DNA of 64,000 bases from contig NDFF03000090.1 of NCBI GenBank assembly GCA_002150815.3, forward strand, positions 124,001 through 188,000. Direction: 5' to 3'. A model generated the notes under the pieces. It was not told where the DNA came from. It did not search any database and was given only the letters and a program-made list of their open reading frames with translations. The position numbers and the translations under genes are program-made. Positions 33,398 to 44,709 of the stretch are shown here, one piece after another (the first letter of the stretch is position 1; every line of letters starts with the position of its first letter). Origin of the DNA: Grammothele lineata (Eukaryota; Basidiomycota; Agaricomycetes; Polyporales; Polyporaceae).

Positions 33398-33623
33398 TAA
33401 TGTCACAGCAATGTCTCGGCACATACAAGGTCAGGAAACAAGGAAGCTACTTCAGTTACAAGTACATAATAGATTCGGAAATACAACTTGCTCTCAGGCT
33501 CAAGGGGACAGACCCAGCGCGAGACCTCGAACAACTCTGAGAGGGACATCGATGGTGGGGCCAACGCCGCGGAATCCATGAATGTTCTACGGAACATCTC
33601 AATCCAGGCGTAGTTTACTTGAA
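33398..33623. other. Convergent 3' flanks
   Basis: Short gap between the MYND-less gene (plus) and MYND gene 1 (minus); nothing seen. Confidence 0.4.
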
Positions 33624-34984
33624 TCAAGAGGACGTATCAGACGCGAGACCTCGGACGACTTTCTCCCTCTCGTTCAATATACGTTCTTTCCACTCCTTCA
33701 GAACTTCCGGACCCAGAACCGTGTTCAGCGTGAGCGAGCCTCCCGGCAACTCGGGAACCTCTACAGTAATCGTTTGTCGAGGTTTGTATGATGGGTGTGT
33801 CCTATCTGGAGTGCCGTAGGCCACGGCCTGAGGCTGGGGCTGCCGTCTTCCGTCCGCTGCTTGCGTGGCTCCACTGATGTTCGCGGAGGGCGCGCTACCA
33901 CTACGGCGCTCAGTGCAGACCAACTTATGCCGTGGCCAATCCTACAAATGACAACTATCAAGCGAGAGTTCGATGAATCACTGAAACTACTTTACTCACC
34001 TTCTTTTGGCATTCTTTACTGCAGTAACTGGGCTTCAGCTCCGGCGGACATGGCCCACCGCACGCGCGGAGCGCCGCACGCTTGCGCGCCCCGATCTTGC
34101 ATTCCGGGCCGGCGCACGCATACCGGTTCGGGACCCGCTCGACTTTTTGTTCTTGCGCCTTCAGCTCTTGGGCTAACTCCTCCAAGCGTAACTCCACTGC
34201 AAGGAGTAAGGGAGAAATGGGCCCGAGATCCCGCAAGAGTACTAATGGGTTCATCCCCGCGTTGACGGCATCATCACGGATACGGAGTCCGACGGCGAGG
34301 GCTGCGGGAGACACAAGCCCGAACTCGACGCTCTTCGAAGCATGGTGTGCAGCCGACTTGATTAATTCGCTAGGAAGCGTGTCTCGAGCTGCAGTGGGAA
34401 GTGCTGCTCCTGGGGGTGGTGCTTGGGATGATTGTGGCTGTCGTTGACCATCGAGGGCACGCTCATCGCGTTCGACCAACGTGCCCCGGTTAGATGCAGC
34501 TAGCGTTCTGAACTTATCGAAGAGTGCTTCGGCGGCCAGGGAATGTGCCCGCGCGAGTACAGTGTTGTCCGGCTCGAAACCTCTAGCGGGGTCCATGAGC
34601 GCGGTGAGTAGGGGCATCGCAGTGTCGAAGCTGGGCGTTTCGCCCACAACTCCGCATCCGGTGAGGTTTCTGTGTGCAGAAACGCGTCATTGTGCGCTTA
34701 GAAGTAAAATAATGTGCAACAACACACCTGAGCGCGACCTCCAGGAAGTCGGCAGCCTCTGCGTACTCCAAGGTGCGTGCGAGGAGGACCTTGGGGGGTA
34801 ATTCTTCAAAGAGGCAGCGCGAGGCCTTCTTGACCTCCCCTTCGTCATCCCACGCGTCGCGGTAGTCATAGTAGCAGCCAGTCCTTTCCTGAGCGTACTT
34901 TTCTATGTTTTTGCAGACCGGGACTCCGAGCTTGCTGAGGTCAATGCTGCGGACGTCATATATGTGAGGGCGCGGCGTGGACAT
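33624..34984 (-). CDS. MYND-type zinc finger protein 1
   Basis: 414 aa in three exons (34984-34728, 34669-34000, 33941-33624). N-terminal module: LSKLGVPVCKNIEKYAQERTGCYYDYRDAWDDEGE...LEVALR. Exon 2 is a helical region (AHSLAAEALFDKF, KSVEFGLVSPAALAVGLRIRD). The MYND finger follows: YACAGPECKIGARKRAALRACGG, then CPPELKPSYCSKECQKK | DWPRHKLVC, with all zinc-binding Cys/His present. An intron splits the finger after QKK. The C-terminus holds a conserved module VEVPELPGGSLTLNTVLGPEV. MYND fingers bind proline-rich peptides; the partner here is unknown. Confidence 0.85.
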
Positions 34985-35675
34985 CGTGGCTTGGGTTCAA
35001 GGAGGTTTGACCATCAAGGTGATGGTGATGGGAAGGGCAGGATCCACTCTCGTCGCGTGACGCCGCTACTTAGCGTAATTGCTGTGATGAGGAGATAAAT
35101 TATTGACACAGGGGTACGACCAATATTTGCGGGGCTCCAGAAGGGCTAGCATATCACGGACACATTAATCCGGTTTCTGTGTCCGTTTTCGGAGGTCAGA
35201 TTATTGTGTGTTGTGGGCGGCGCTCAAAAATGCTCTTCTGTGGGCTCGAGAAGCAGAGAGACCATTATAATAGGGGGCACATTACAGCATTGCGACTTTT
35301 TTGTGGGCCCTAGAAGTGGGCTAGAAACGCGAACCAGCTACTTGAAATGGTATTTCTCGAGCCCATAGAAGCGCGATTTCGAGCGGCGCCCAGAATCACA
35401 ATAATCTGACCTCCACAAATAGGTCCAGAAACTGAATTAATGTGTTCGCGGTATGCTAGCCTTTCTCTAGCCCCGCAAAAGTTGGTCGTACCCGTGTGTG
35501 AATGAGAGGCTGTTCGCGGCTGATGTCATTACAGTATAAAGCGCTGGGCTAGATGCAACGGCGAATAGCAGTGCGCAGCGACAACGTCATCGTAATGCAT
35601 TGACAATCATTGCATACAAAGTTGGAAAAGGTGCCAGCTAGATACAAATTAAATCAGCAGCAGGGGGGTCACTGC
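34985..35675. other. Intergenic holding a foldback element
   Basis: The promoter side of MYND gene 1 and 3' flank of MYND gene 2. Apart from the foldback element at 35105-35500 no feature was seen. Confidence 0.5.
35105..35500. mobile_element. Foldback (MITE-like) element
   Basis: About 395 bp forming one long imperfect inverted repeat. Left arm about 35105-35280, right arm about 35335-35500. Paired islands (left arm; right arm read as complement) include GGGTACGACCAA, TTGCGGGGCT, GGCTAGCATA, CACATTAAT, GGAGGTCAGATTATTGTG and GGGCTCGAGAA. There is no coding capacity. The short spacer and near-terminal pairing fit a non-autonomous foldback or MITE element. A clear target-site duplication was not found. 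Confidence 0.75.
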
Positions 35676-37032
35676 TCAAGAAGACGAGCTTGACGCGGGA
35701 TGTTGGACGATTTCCTCTCTCAGCTGACGTATACCGTCGTGAAACTCGTTCAAGACGTCCGGACCTAAGACTGAGTTCAAGACGATCGAACCTCCCGGTA
35801 ACTCAGGAACCTTGACAGTGATCGTCTGTCGAGGCTTCTGCGCGGGGTGTCTTTTGCGAGGGACGGTATCTCCGGGAGCACCTCCTGACTCCGCCTCCTT
35901 TCCGCTATGAGACCTAGGCACGGGTTCCTGCAGCGGAATGGTCGCCGAAGAATTGTCGCGATCACGTTTGCAGGTTTTCTTGTGCCGCGGCCAGTCCTAC
36001 CACATCAAACGGCGATTAGCTGAAGATGCACAGATATCATTGCCGACGGGCAACGCGCACCTTCTTCTGGCACTCCTTACTGCAGTAGCGAGGCTTCACC
36101 TCCGGCGCGCACCCACCACCGCAAGCACGGAGCGACGCCCTTTCGAGCGCCTCGATCTTGCACCCGGGGTTAGCGCACGCGTACTGGTTAGGTGCGCGTT
36201 CGACCTTCCGAGCATGCGCCTGCTGTTCTTGCACCACTTCCTCTAGGCGCGCTTCCACCGCGAGGAATAACGGTCGGAAAGGCTGCATATCACGCGCCAG
36301 TGTCGAGGGATCCTTCCCTGCGAACACCGCCTTGTCGCGGATATGCACTCCAACCTCGAGAGCAGCGGGAGACACGTGTCCGAGCTCGATGCTCTTGGTT
36401 GCATGGAATGCCGCCGATTTGATGATGTCGCTAGGCATCATGAGCGGAGTGGGCAGTGGGACGTCGCGACGGCCCGGGGTTGAATGTCGCCGCTGACCTT
36501 CAGCGATGACACGCTCTTCCCGCACAATCAAGGCACGTTCCTGAGGAGTCGCGTCGAGCTTTCCGAGGAGAGCTTTGGCTGCTAATGAATGTGCTTGCGC
36601 GAGCACGAGGTCCGTCGGGTGGACATCGGTGGTGGGGTCTGTGAGCAGGTAGAGCCACACCATCGCGCAGGCAAAACTGGGCCTGTTGTCATCGACCCCG
36701 CATCCGGTGAGGTTTCTGTCCGCCAACATGCGTTATTGTAGCTGTTGAATGGGAAGACAACGAGCGAGGACTTACCTCAGCGCAACCTCCAAAAGGTCGG
36801 GAGGGTCACCGTATTGTGCCATGCGCGCACCTAAGACTCTGGGGCGACAATCCTCGAAGAGAAATTTCGAGGCCTTCCTGAGCTCCTCCTTGTCGTCCCA
36901 GGTATCATGTATACTGTAGAAGCAACCCGACTTCATTTGGGAGTACTCGAACATGTGCTCGCAGACCGGGACCCCGAGCTCGCGGAGGTCTATCTTGCGG
37001 GGCTCGTAGATATAAGGGCGGGGCGCGGACAT
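35676..37032 (-). CDS. MYND-type zinc finger protein 2
   Basis: 410 aa in three exons (37032-36776, 36715-36061, 35996-35676), intron sites as in MYND gene 1. Exon 1: MSAPRPYIYEPRKIDL, LGVPVCEHMFEYSQMKSGCFY, LLEVALR. Helical region: AHSLAAKALLGKL, KSIELGHVSPAALEVGVHIRD. MYND finger: YACANPGCKIEALERASLRACGG, CAPEVKPRYCSKECQKK | DWPRHKKTC, complete. The C-terminal module VKVPELPGGSIVLNSVLGPDV is nearly the same as in gene 1, so the two are recent tandem duplicates. A TATA box sits 45 bp upstream of the ATG. Confidence 0.85.
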
Positions 37033-37076
37033 TGAGAGCGGTAGGACTGTGGGAGTATGGTTGCAGATGAGATGGA

Positions 37077-37084
37077 GATATATA
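37077..37084 (-). promoter_or_regulatory. TATA box, MYND gene 2
   Basis: TATATATC on the minus strand, about 45 bp upstream of the start codon at 37032. Confidence 0.5.
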
Positions 37085-37540
37085 GGGAAGAGAGTTGCGG
37101 TGACTGGACCCCTGTCCAGGCTCACCGGGCGTTGCGTTATGAGAGCCTTGAGAGGAGGCTGACCGCTGACGTCACGCTAGCCGCCCAGACGCGTCTGGTT
37201 CGAATCCGGAAAGGGCCATTCTCGCGAGAACGCATCAGCATTCTCCTTTACACTCATATCACGTATGTACGAGCATTCCAGTTCAGAATGCTCGCAGATG
37301 ACGTGCAACGCGGATGCGACTGACTAGTCCGTCAGCAAAGCACTCAGAGCAAAGATCGGCGATGATTCTGTACAAGACATTCAGCAACACAGAATCGTCG
37401 ATGAGAACACGGACCCGAACACGAGTAGCTTGTCATCTTCACCAATGACGACGTTTTTTTTCAATGCCCATAGCTTTTCCATGGCCTGAAGCCGTACGCG
37501 AAAGACACAAGTCTCACTATCATCAGGCTCTGGATACGGA
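37085..37540. other. Intergenic, with possible last exon of MYND gene 3
   Basis: On the minus strand 37381-37540 stays open in the frame next to that of MYND gene 3. It could be its C-terminus if a 49-nt intron (GTCTTC...GATAG) is spliced. Otherwise no gene. Confidence 0.35.
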
Positions 37541-38691
37541 CTACTTCGACGTGGTCGTGGAAGACCCGCAGCGATTGCGCTTGCAGATAAGTTTGTGCTC
37601 CGGCCAGCCCTACACGAAGGAATTGTCAAGTGAGTGGCATGATACCTAAGCAATGTACTCGCACCTCCGTCTGGCACTCCTTGCTGCAGTAGCTGGGCTT
37701 CAGCTCCCGGGGGCACGGACCGGCACACACGCGAAGCGTCGTCCCCTTGCTCACCCTGACCTGGCACATCGGGCCCGCGCACGCGTACCGCTTGGGCTCT
37801 CGTTGGACCTTCTTCTCCTGTGTGTCCCGCTCCTTCTGGGTGTACTCCAAGTACTCGTCTAGCGCGATGAAGAGCGGCCGAAGGCCTTCTATCCCCGCAA
37901 GCACCGACGGAGCGTTGCCGCCTGTCTGTGCGGCTTCGTCGCGCAAGTGGACAGCAATAGAGATGGCAGCAGGCGAGACGAGCCCGAGTTTGACGCTCCA
38001 CGTGGCGTGGAGTGCGGCTGACCAGAGTATCTCCTTGCGCTTCTGCGGAGGTGGAAACGTGAAAGGGGGTGAGAACACTCCGATTCTCATTAGCTTCTCG
38101 GATTGGCGTCGGTATGCTTCCTCCTCGATGGCCCGCTCGGACTTCTCAATCAAAGCGCGTTCTCCGGAGGGGGCCTGGGCCTTGTCAAATAGCGCTTTAG
38201 CGGACAGAGAGTACACGGATGCGAATACAGGCCTCTCTAGTTCATTGGGGTGAGTGACCCCGGTCAGAGAGCTAGTAATGCACAGCGCTTGGGCAAGGCT
38301 TGACGCGTCATCCTCAACCTGGCATCCAGCAAAGTGTCTATTCGTCGAGATAAGTCACGGGTCTTGTTAGTATTACACCAGTCGAAATTCGTATCTCGTG
38401 GACGTACCTCAACGCCATCTCGAGAATATCGGTTGCCTGTTGAGTACCAGGCCGCTCTAAGCGTTGGTAAATCTCTGCGGTGGGGCATTCTTCCAAAAGC
38501 CAACGCGAAGCCTTTTTCAGTTCCTCCTTGTCGTCCCAGTCCTCGTACACGTCATAGAAGCAGTGTCTTTTGACTCGGACGTATTGGACTATGTTCCGGC
38601 AGACAGGTACCCCGAGAGTTTCGAGATCAATTACGGGAGGTTTGGGCAGGTATCTTTGAGACGGGGTAGACAGTGGGCGAGCGTCGTCCAT
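37541..38691 (-). CDS. MYND-type zinc finger protein 3 (short C-terminus)
   Basis: 341 aa in three exons (38691-38408, 38337-37665, 37609-37541). Exon 1: LGVPVCRNIVQYVRVKRHCFYDVYEDWDDKEE...LEMALR. Helical region: VYSLSAKALFDKA, WSVKLGLVSPAAISIAVHLRD. MYND finger: YACAGPMCQVRVSKGTTLRVCAG, CPRELKPSYCSKECQTE | GWPEHKLIC, complete (DW becomes GW). Direct reading stops at TAG 37541-37543, soon after the finger, so the PELPGGS module of genes 1 and 2 is missing. A frameshift, or an unusual 49-nt intron, would extend the protein to 37381 with an ETCVFRVRLQAMEKLW segment that may be the degenerate module. Confidence 0.75.
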
Positions 38692-38825
38692 TGCAGCAAA
38701 TTTGAAGATGATGGTGACGCGTCGGACTCAAGGGCCCGCCCGTGATTGTCGGATTGCAGGCTGTTCGCTGGCGCTTGCGAGAGCGTGACCGCGTTGTGAG
38801 AGTGACGTCATACGTTCCTGTCGCC

Positions 38826-38834
38826 ATGGTGCGG
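38826..38834 (+). repeat. Candidate target-site duplication, left copy
   Basis: ATGGTGCGG, repeated directly at 47700-47708 at the other boundary of the element. Confidence 0.5.
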
Positions 38835-38859
38835 AGGACGTCCCGGGGGCTGGGAGGTT

Positions 38860-38900
38860 TGTTCCATGTTCCATGTTCCATGGAACATGGAACACGGAAC
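38860..38900. repeat. Palindrome in the left terminal repeat
   Basis: GTTCCAT units in direct tandem followed by their complements ATGGAAC, meeting at CCATGG; about 14 bp per arm is perfect. A matching palindrome centred on CCACGG or CCGTGG lies at 47637-47673. Confidence 0.85.
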
Positions 38901-39337
38901 ACGTCACATGCCGTGACACAAAGCCGCGTGATGTTCTGTTCCATGTCGCTGGGCGCTATTGTCTCGCGAGCCACGTGTGCGTCCGCGCATGCCACTGCGC
39001 CTTCCGACCGCCACTCCGACTCGCGCGCCCTCCCGCCACTGTCCTCGCACCTCGCGCCTCGCGCCTTGCACCCCCGCCGCCCACCCTCTATGTCTCTCAA
39101 TCGCTCCACGTGTCTGCGCGATGGCCACAGTTCCGTGCGCGCGCGCTGTCCTCGACTCACCGGCCTCTGCACCTCAAGCTCCAGTATACTAGACTCGTCG
39201 CTTTGTCCCGCCATCACATGCATGGCCACGGTGGCTGCTATACGCTTGACCACCTCGAGGGCCTCGGAGATCCCGCTTGGATAAGACAGGACGCTTTACG
39301 AGCATGGATAGCGGTACGTAGGCTCCAGTCTTCTCGC

Positions 39338-39345
39338 TATATATT
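39338..39345 (+). promoter_or_regulatory. TATA box, RTC4-domain gene
   Basis: TATATATT 73-80 bp upstream of the ATG at 39418, within the candidate element. Confidence 0.5.
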
Positions 39346-39417
39346 ACGCATGTATCGTCTCTTCAATCGTACTCGCCTTCCCCCCTCGTCTGTGTCCTTC
39401 GCGTGAGCTCCATTGTC

Positions 39418-42400
39418 ATGGCGCGACAGCCGCAAGACTTCGAATATCACCCCGACCCTCTCATCAGCCCTACCCAAACGTGCCCGAAGCCGAATTGCGG
39501 TGCGCTCATGGGTGCGCTGCAAGCTTGTGAGGGCAAGTCGACTCCACAGAACCGCTCACGCATAATACAGATCGTGAGTCTATGAACCATGATACCTGTG
39601 CTATGTCTAATCTACTACTCTCAGTGCAGCAACAAGAGCTGTAATCATACTGTCGTACACTCAAAGGCTTTCCTGTACCCTGCAGCGCTGGGACTGCTGT
39701 TCCGCGCTCAGGTACGGCAGCGGCAACCAGCGGCATACAGTCGATACCTGCACGAACCGACCCTACCACTTACCCCGAAGCTACCCCCCGAGCCGAAGGG
39801 TGCAGGCCCGTTCCACTGCCCCAACCAGTGCGTCTACAAGAACGGGAAGCCTAAAATCATCTCGAAGTCTTGCGTTGATCAGTTATGCGCCGACTGCTGC
39901 CGCGCTAGGGCTGCGCGTTCTTTGGCAGACAAACAAGTACGCGTGTACTGCAAAGGACATCAAGTTCCTGGCTACGAGGGCGACAAATGGACTCCCTCAG
40001 AGACTCCCACTCGTCCCGAGCTCACACTGTTGCCCTCAAACATCAGATCATCGTCTCCAGTACCTTTGCCCCCATCTTCGCCTGCCTCTTCCGGTCCTAG
40101 CACTGCACTCACTGGCACTCAAGCGACTTCTCCTCGTGCTGGCCCCTCTTCTTCTGTTTCCGACTCAGTTTCCTCTTCAAAAGGACGTCAGCTGGTGGTC
40201 AATAGCCTTTCCCCAGAGGAACTTGATCAACGCCTGCTACACGACTTTGATGCTCCTCTCGATGCTTCGTCTGTGCCTACAGGTTCTTCGGCAACGTCTG
40301 GTAATCCAACTTCGTATGCAGGCTCTAGAGATCCACAGTTCCTGCCGCCCGTTCAATCTCAGTCTCACAAGACTCCGAAGAAAACGTCTTTGACCCAGCC
40401 TCGCCTAGGGAACCCCATCCCGAGCCAATGGCTTCACGCAGCCCGGACCGCACAGGCAGAGAAGGTTTCGACACGTAGTGACAAGGTGGAACGTCGGGCG
40501 ATGGATGAGTTAATGAAGAAGACTTTAGAGTTTGTTATCTGGCATAAAGTACGTCTTCTTTTCGATCTGCTGTCGAACATGTACTGATGCTTCATGGCAT
40601 GATCAGGATGGGGCTGAGCCTGTGACGCACTCACAGAGTATCGGATCCCTGCCGAAGTTCCGTTTTAGCCAGCTCCACGCGGTCGTCAATGCATTGAAGC
40701 TTGCCCCAGATGCACCACTAGAGCGGTATGACCGGGAGAAATCACGCTGGATCTCAACGACTATTGATACCCCGTTTGATATCTCTAGTACGACGTACTG
40801 CATCCTCCTCCGCCTTCCTCCTTCTCCTTTCTATGCATGGGCTGATTGTCCGGGCCTGCATGATGAGCTCCTGCGCCAGAAGGGCTCCACCTACAACCGT
40901 ACCGAGACGGAGTCCTCACCCTCGCTCTCCCAGACTCGTCACACCACCACCACTCACAAACGGCCCTCCTCTCCCTCCCCCGATCAAGATGATCATGCGG
41001 CCGTCTCACGGCCCACGAAACAACGTCGTGTTGAGGCTGTATCCTCCCCTGATCTGATGTCACAAGCAGCTGTCCTGCAAAAGCCTTGTTCAAGCCAGCA
41101 GCAAGCCAATCCTGCTGCCACCACTCAGAACTCCTTACAGGCTGTTTTACGAAAGTTCCCTCGCGACTTTTACTGCACTGAGATCGATGATGGCCTTCGG
41201 CGCATGCAGGAGCTCCAGGCGCGGGGTTCAGGGGCAAGCACTACCAAGGGCAAAGGTCGGGCATCTGGGATGTCGCTGGACGAAGCCTTCCAGGCTGTGT
41301 TCAGCCAGAGACGTGTGCGCAACACATGGTCAAGGACCATCACCACGTGTTGGAATGCTGCTTCGGAGGCGCTGCGACGAGAGTTCATCAACTATGGCCT
41401 CACACCTGACGGCCGTTGGACGAGGTTTGTGTCTGCATTCAAGGCCTCCAAGCTCACTGTCGCGCAACCTGAACCAACAGATATGCAAAGTGCTGAAGAG
41501 TCTACTAGTGGGCACCCTCCTAACAGTGCCCCCGACTCGTTGCCTATCCGAAATGTGCCTCAATCACCCCCGCCAATCCCTCCGCCTTCATCAAGCCCCG
41601 CCCCTAGTACGCCCTCGAGCCACCATGAAGCTGCACCATCATCGTGGCCGATGCAAAACTTGTCTCCCCTCCGTCTTCGCTCGCCTCACACACCACCACC
41701 AAGCCAGGCACAGACTGGTACGCTTCGGCTATCGCCGTCATCCGAGTCGCCGCTCTACTTCGACGACTCCTCTGACGAAGGTGAGTCTTCACTGTGACTA
41801 CTATGAGAATGTAACCTTCGAGGGCATGATCTTGAAATGCTGATCTACATTTACAGAGTGCCCTCCCAACGCAGTCTGCTGTGAGTATTGCGACGAAGTG
41901 TTTGACTTCGAGCCATCACAACAACTGGTTGAGTTGGGCAATACCCTCCGGAAGCTCAGTGCCCTTCAGCCAACCCGTCGCAATCCTCGCCATCGTTACA
42001 CAAAGGATATTACACTCCCGACTCCATACTGTGCACGCCATCGGTTTGAGTCAAAACATCTGGGCAAAGCCGCTAGTTATGGCTGGCCAAGTCACCTCAA
42101 TTTTGCTGGACTGTGGGAGCGAGTTGCGCGCTTGGTTCCGGAGTTAGATGAGATGTTACAGGAGATTGATGAAAGTGAGTTCTATCAAGAGGTCAAGGCT
42201 ACCTTTGAAAGCTCCAAGAGCGAAAACGAGCGAAGTGCAAGACTTTCCCTGGGTGACGCTAACACGGGATAGTGAGTTGTCTCAAGTTGTGCCCAGCTCC
42301 CTTCTGCTGTCTCTGACATGCATCTGTAGCTACGGCGAGGCTGGCTATATGATTATACATGCCACGCTCCTGCAGTTATACTCACCCGCACATTCAGAAA

Positions 42401-42714
42401 CTCTCGCGGAGATCTGCCATGATGCCTCCATTCCTATCCCGCCACGCTGGATCATATCGAACGTCTTAGTGCCAGAAGTGTGTCTTCTACTCATTTCACA
42501 GGACCGCCAGGTAGACCGTGCAGCTGCAATCTGTATCCTGCGGGATAGTCGTGCATTTGGCCAGGAAGCTTATCCTGCTGAAAGCGATGAAATTTCTATT
42601 GCTGTGCGCAAGGTCAATGCCGTCTTTACTACGCAGAGGGAGGACGTTCAACTTTACATAGACTCGGGAATCGAGAGTGGTTATGAGGAATGGCGTAGAA
42701 GTGTATCAAATTAA
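39418..42714 (+). CDS. RTC4-like domain protein with cysteine clusters
   Basis: 1017 aa in five exons (39418-39573, 39625-40548, 40607-41780, 41857-42271, 42330-42714). The N-terminus has cysteine pairs (CPKPNCGALMGALQAC, CSNKSCNHTVV) and a second cluster (FHCPNQCVYKNGKPKIISKSC, CADCC, YCKGH), which look zinc-binding. The middle is Ser/Pro-rich and disordered. After CCEYCDEVFDFE comes a C-terminal RTC4-type region (PYCARHRFESKHLGKAASYGW, LNFAGLWERV, YYGEAGYMIIHATL). In yeast Rtc4 is linked to telomere capping, but the basidiomycete copies are numerous and their role is unknown. Its place inside the palindrome-ended element suggests it is cargo or part of the transposition machinery (inference). 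Confidence 0.78.
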
Positions 42715-44709
42715 TGTACCGTATGAGGATGCTCATTGAATACCACTGTTCACTATTCTATAGCGCCCATCAGAGAACACGTATGCGAAATCGTGTATGG
42801 ACTAGTAGGTGAGCTTTCAACGTGTAAGGGAAAGGTGAAATGGTCAGCGTACTTGAGAGCGGCCTTAATAGGAGGGGAGCACAACGCAAACACCTACCTC
42901 CCAGACTCCACCACCATGTGTGCCATCGCAAACACCTGGACCGTCAACGGCATCAGCTCCACCATCCCCAAACACAACGGTGCAGGCAGCGCACTGCACT
43001 CCGAGTCCTCAAGCAGAGTGCAGATTGGCGGTACGCCTCTGCGCCGAGTACGCTCTCCAGCTGCGAGCTATAAAGTCAGCGCTCGCGACGGGTCAAGAAA
43101 AATAGGAATACGGACCTTGCGCTGGATCTGAAGCACCTTCTGCGCGATATCGTCGCTCTTCTGGCTGATGCACTCGTCGACGGCCTTCATGCCATCGTGT
43201 TGCAGGTCCCTTTCCCCTGCCGAGAAGCGCTTCTTTGCCTTCTCTGCCTTTCTTAACCGTCCTCTGGCTCGTTCTCCTCGAGCGCTGTACCCATGATGCA
43301 CTCGGTCTCGACCATGATCTCGTCCGCATGATCGAACGACTCCGCGAGCGTCGAATCGGTGCTGAACGAGCGCAGGGACCTCCGACGGTAGGTGCTGGGT
43401 CTTATGCACGCTCTCGGTGTCGCGTAGTTCTGTGAAGAGAGGCGCGGAGGGGTGAGTTAGTGCGGGCGGAGATGAAGGAGTTCGTCGAATGGGTTGAGGA
43501 TCTGGAGACTCACGAATGGGAAGCCAGGTAGCCAGTATTTGCTGGATGGTGGGCGGCAGGGTTTGCTGGGGAGACGAACCGGACACAGTCGAAGCTCATA
43601 GTATCTAGTAGTGATGAGCTTACGGTAAAAGGAGGCGGCGTGGCGGAGAGCAAGTGTTGAAGTCGGACTGCAGCCTGCACAGGTGCGCGTCCAGGTTAGG
43701 GTTGCCGTTTTAGGATGCGCACCAGACGTGAGGACAGCCGACGTGAACACCTCCGATCCTCCAGCGAAGCACAATCTCTCCCCCGCCTTCCTCACCACGG
43801 GCTGCGCATTCAAGACCCTCGGCACCTCGCGCTACCAAGAAAGCGACCGCTTCAACTCCCTCTCCGGGCACATCTTCAGCAACACCTGCGCTGGCACCTC
43901 GACGCTCCCCACCACCGCCCGGACCAATGCCGCAATCGACCGCATTGACACTGCCTGGTCCAGCATCAGCAGCCTGCCCTCAATCTTCCGGCGGTCCGTC
44001 CACGACACGGACTACAGTGCGGCCGCCGCCGCTTCCAACTTGGCGCACCGCGCGCGAGTCGCGACCTCGGGCCTCTTGAGCGCGCGGCACTCGTTCGAGC
44101 TCAACACGGACGCGCTCCTCCCAAGTGACGAGCCCGCGTGGGAGAACTTCGACAACACAACAAGCACGTATGAGCTCGAGGAGGCCGCGCGCAAGAAGCG
44201 CATCGGGCTCGTCAATGTCGATAGCAATCTCCCTGGCACGCTCCCGAAGCTGCCTGCACTGGAGGTCTCGAAGGTGCTCGGCGATGCGTGCTCTTGCCCG
44301 TGGGTGGAAGCGCTTCCTCGAACGCATCGGTGTTGATCTGTGGCGGCATGTCCATGTCCAGCTCCTCGAGGTCCGGGAAGCATGCAAGCACCACGAGCGC
44401 GCCTGCGATGTAGCACTTCGAGTAGAGAGTCTGGCTCTTCAGGTGCGTGAGCCGTGCCACTCAATATCATTCAGTGCGTCATTTATGCGCCCGCAGACTC
44501 AGACGTGCAGCGTGCGCAGCCCCGCACCTCGGGACTGGGTGAGGAGGACGCATGAGGTAGGCGTGCGGGAAGCCGACATTGATGCTGGCACGCGCGAGGG
44601 GCAGGGGAGAGGGCCAATGTAGGCAGGGCGAGGCAACCATCGAAGACGAGTACAACGGCATCGAGGCGCGAGAGCACCAGCAATCCAGGTTGTATTTGGC
44701 TACTAGCAT
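42715..44709. other. Interior of the element with gene fragments, none assignable
   Basis: Two stretches look partly coding. On the minus strand about 43330-43100 reads acidic and helical segments (SFDHADEIMVETECIMG, GMKAVDECISQKSDDIAQK). On the plus strand 43683-44336 is open for 217 codons (SIFRRSVHDTDYS, SDEPAWENFDNTTSTYELEE). A minus-strand LRR-like piece, FPDLEELDMDMPPQ, lies near 44370. I could not join them into one gene or name a family. They may be remnants of captured host genes. Confidence 0.3.

Larger units (their letters stand above)
38692..39417. other. Gap containing the left end of the large element and the RTC4-gene promoter
   Basis: Holds the 9-bp repeat, the palindromic terminal repeat and a GC-rich subterminal tract (about 38980-39090) that resembles the minisatellite near the other end. 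Confidence 0.55.

Noticed and set aside
39403..39417. Upstream GTG start for the RTC4-domain gene
   Set aside because: Nuclear genes use ATG; the first ATG in the frame is at 39418.
42736..43131. 131-codon frame after the RTC4 gene
   Set aside because: No start context, no motifs; treated as part of the unassigned fragments.
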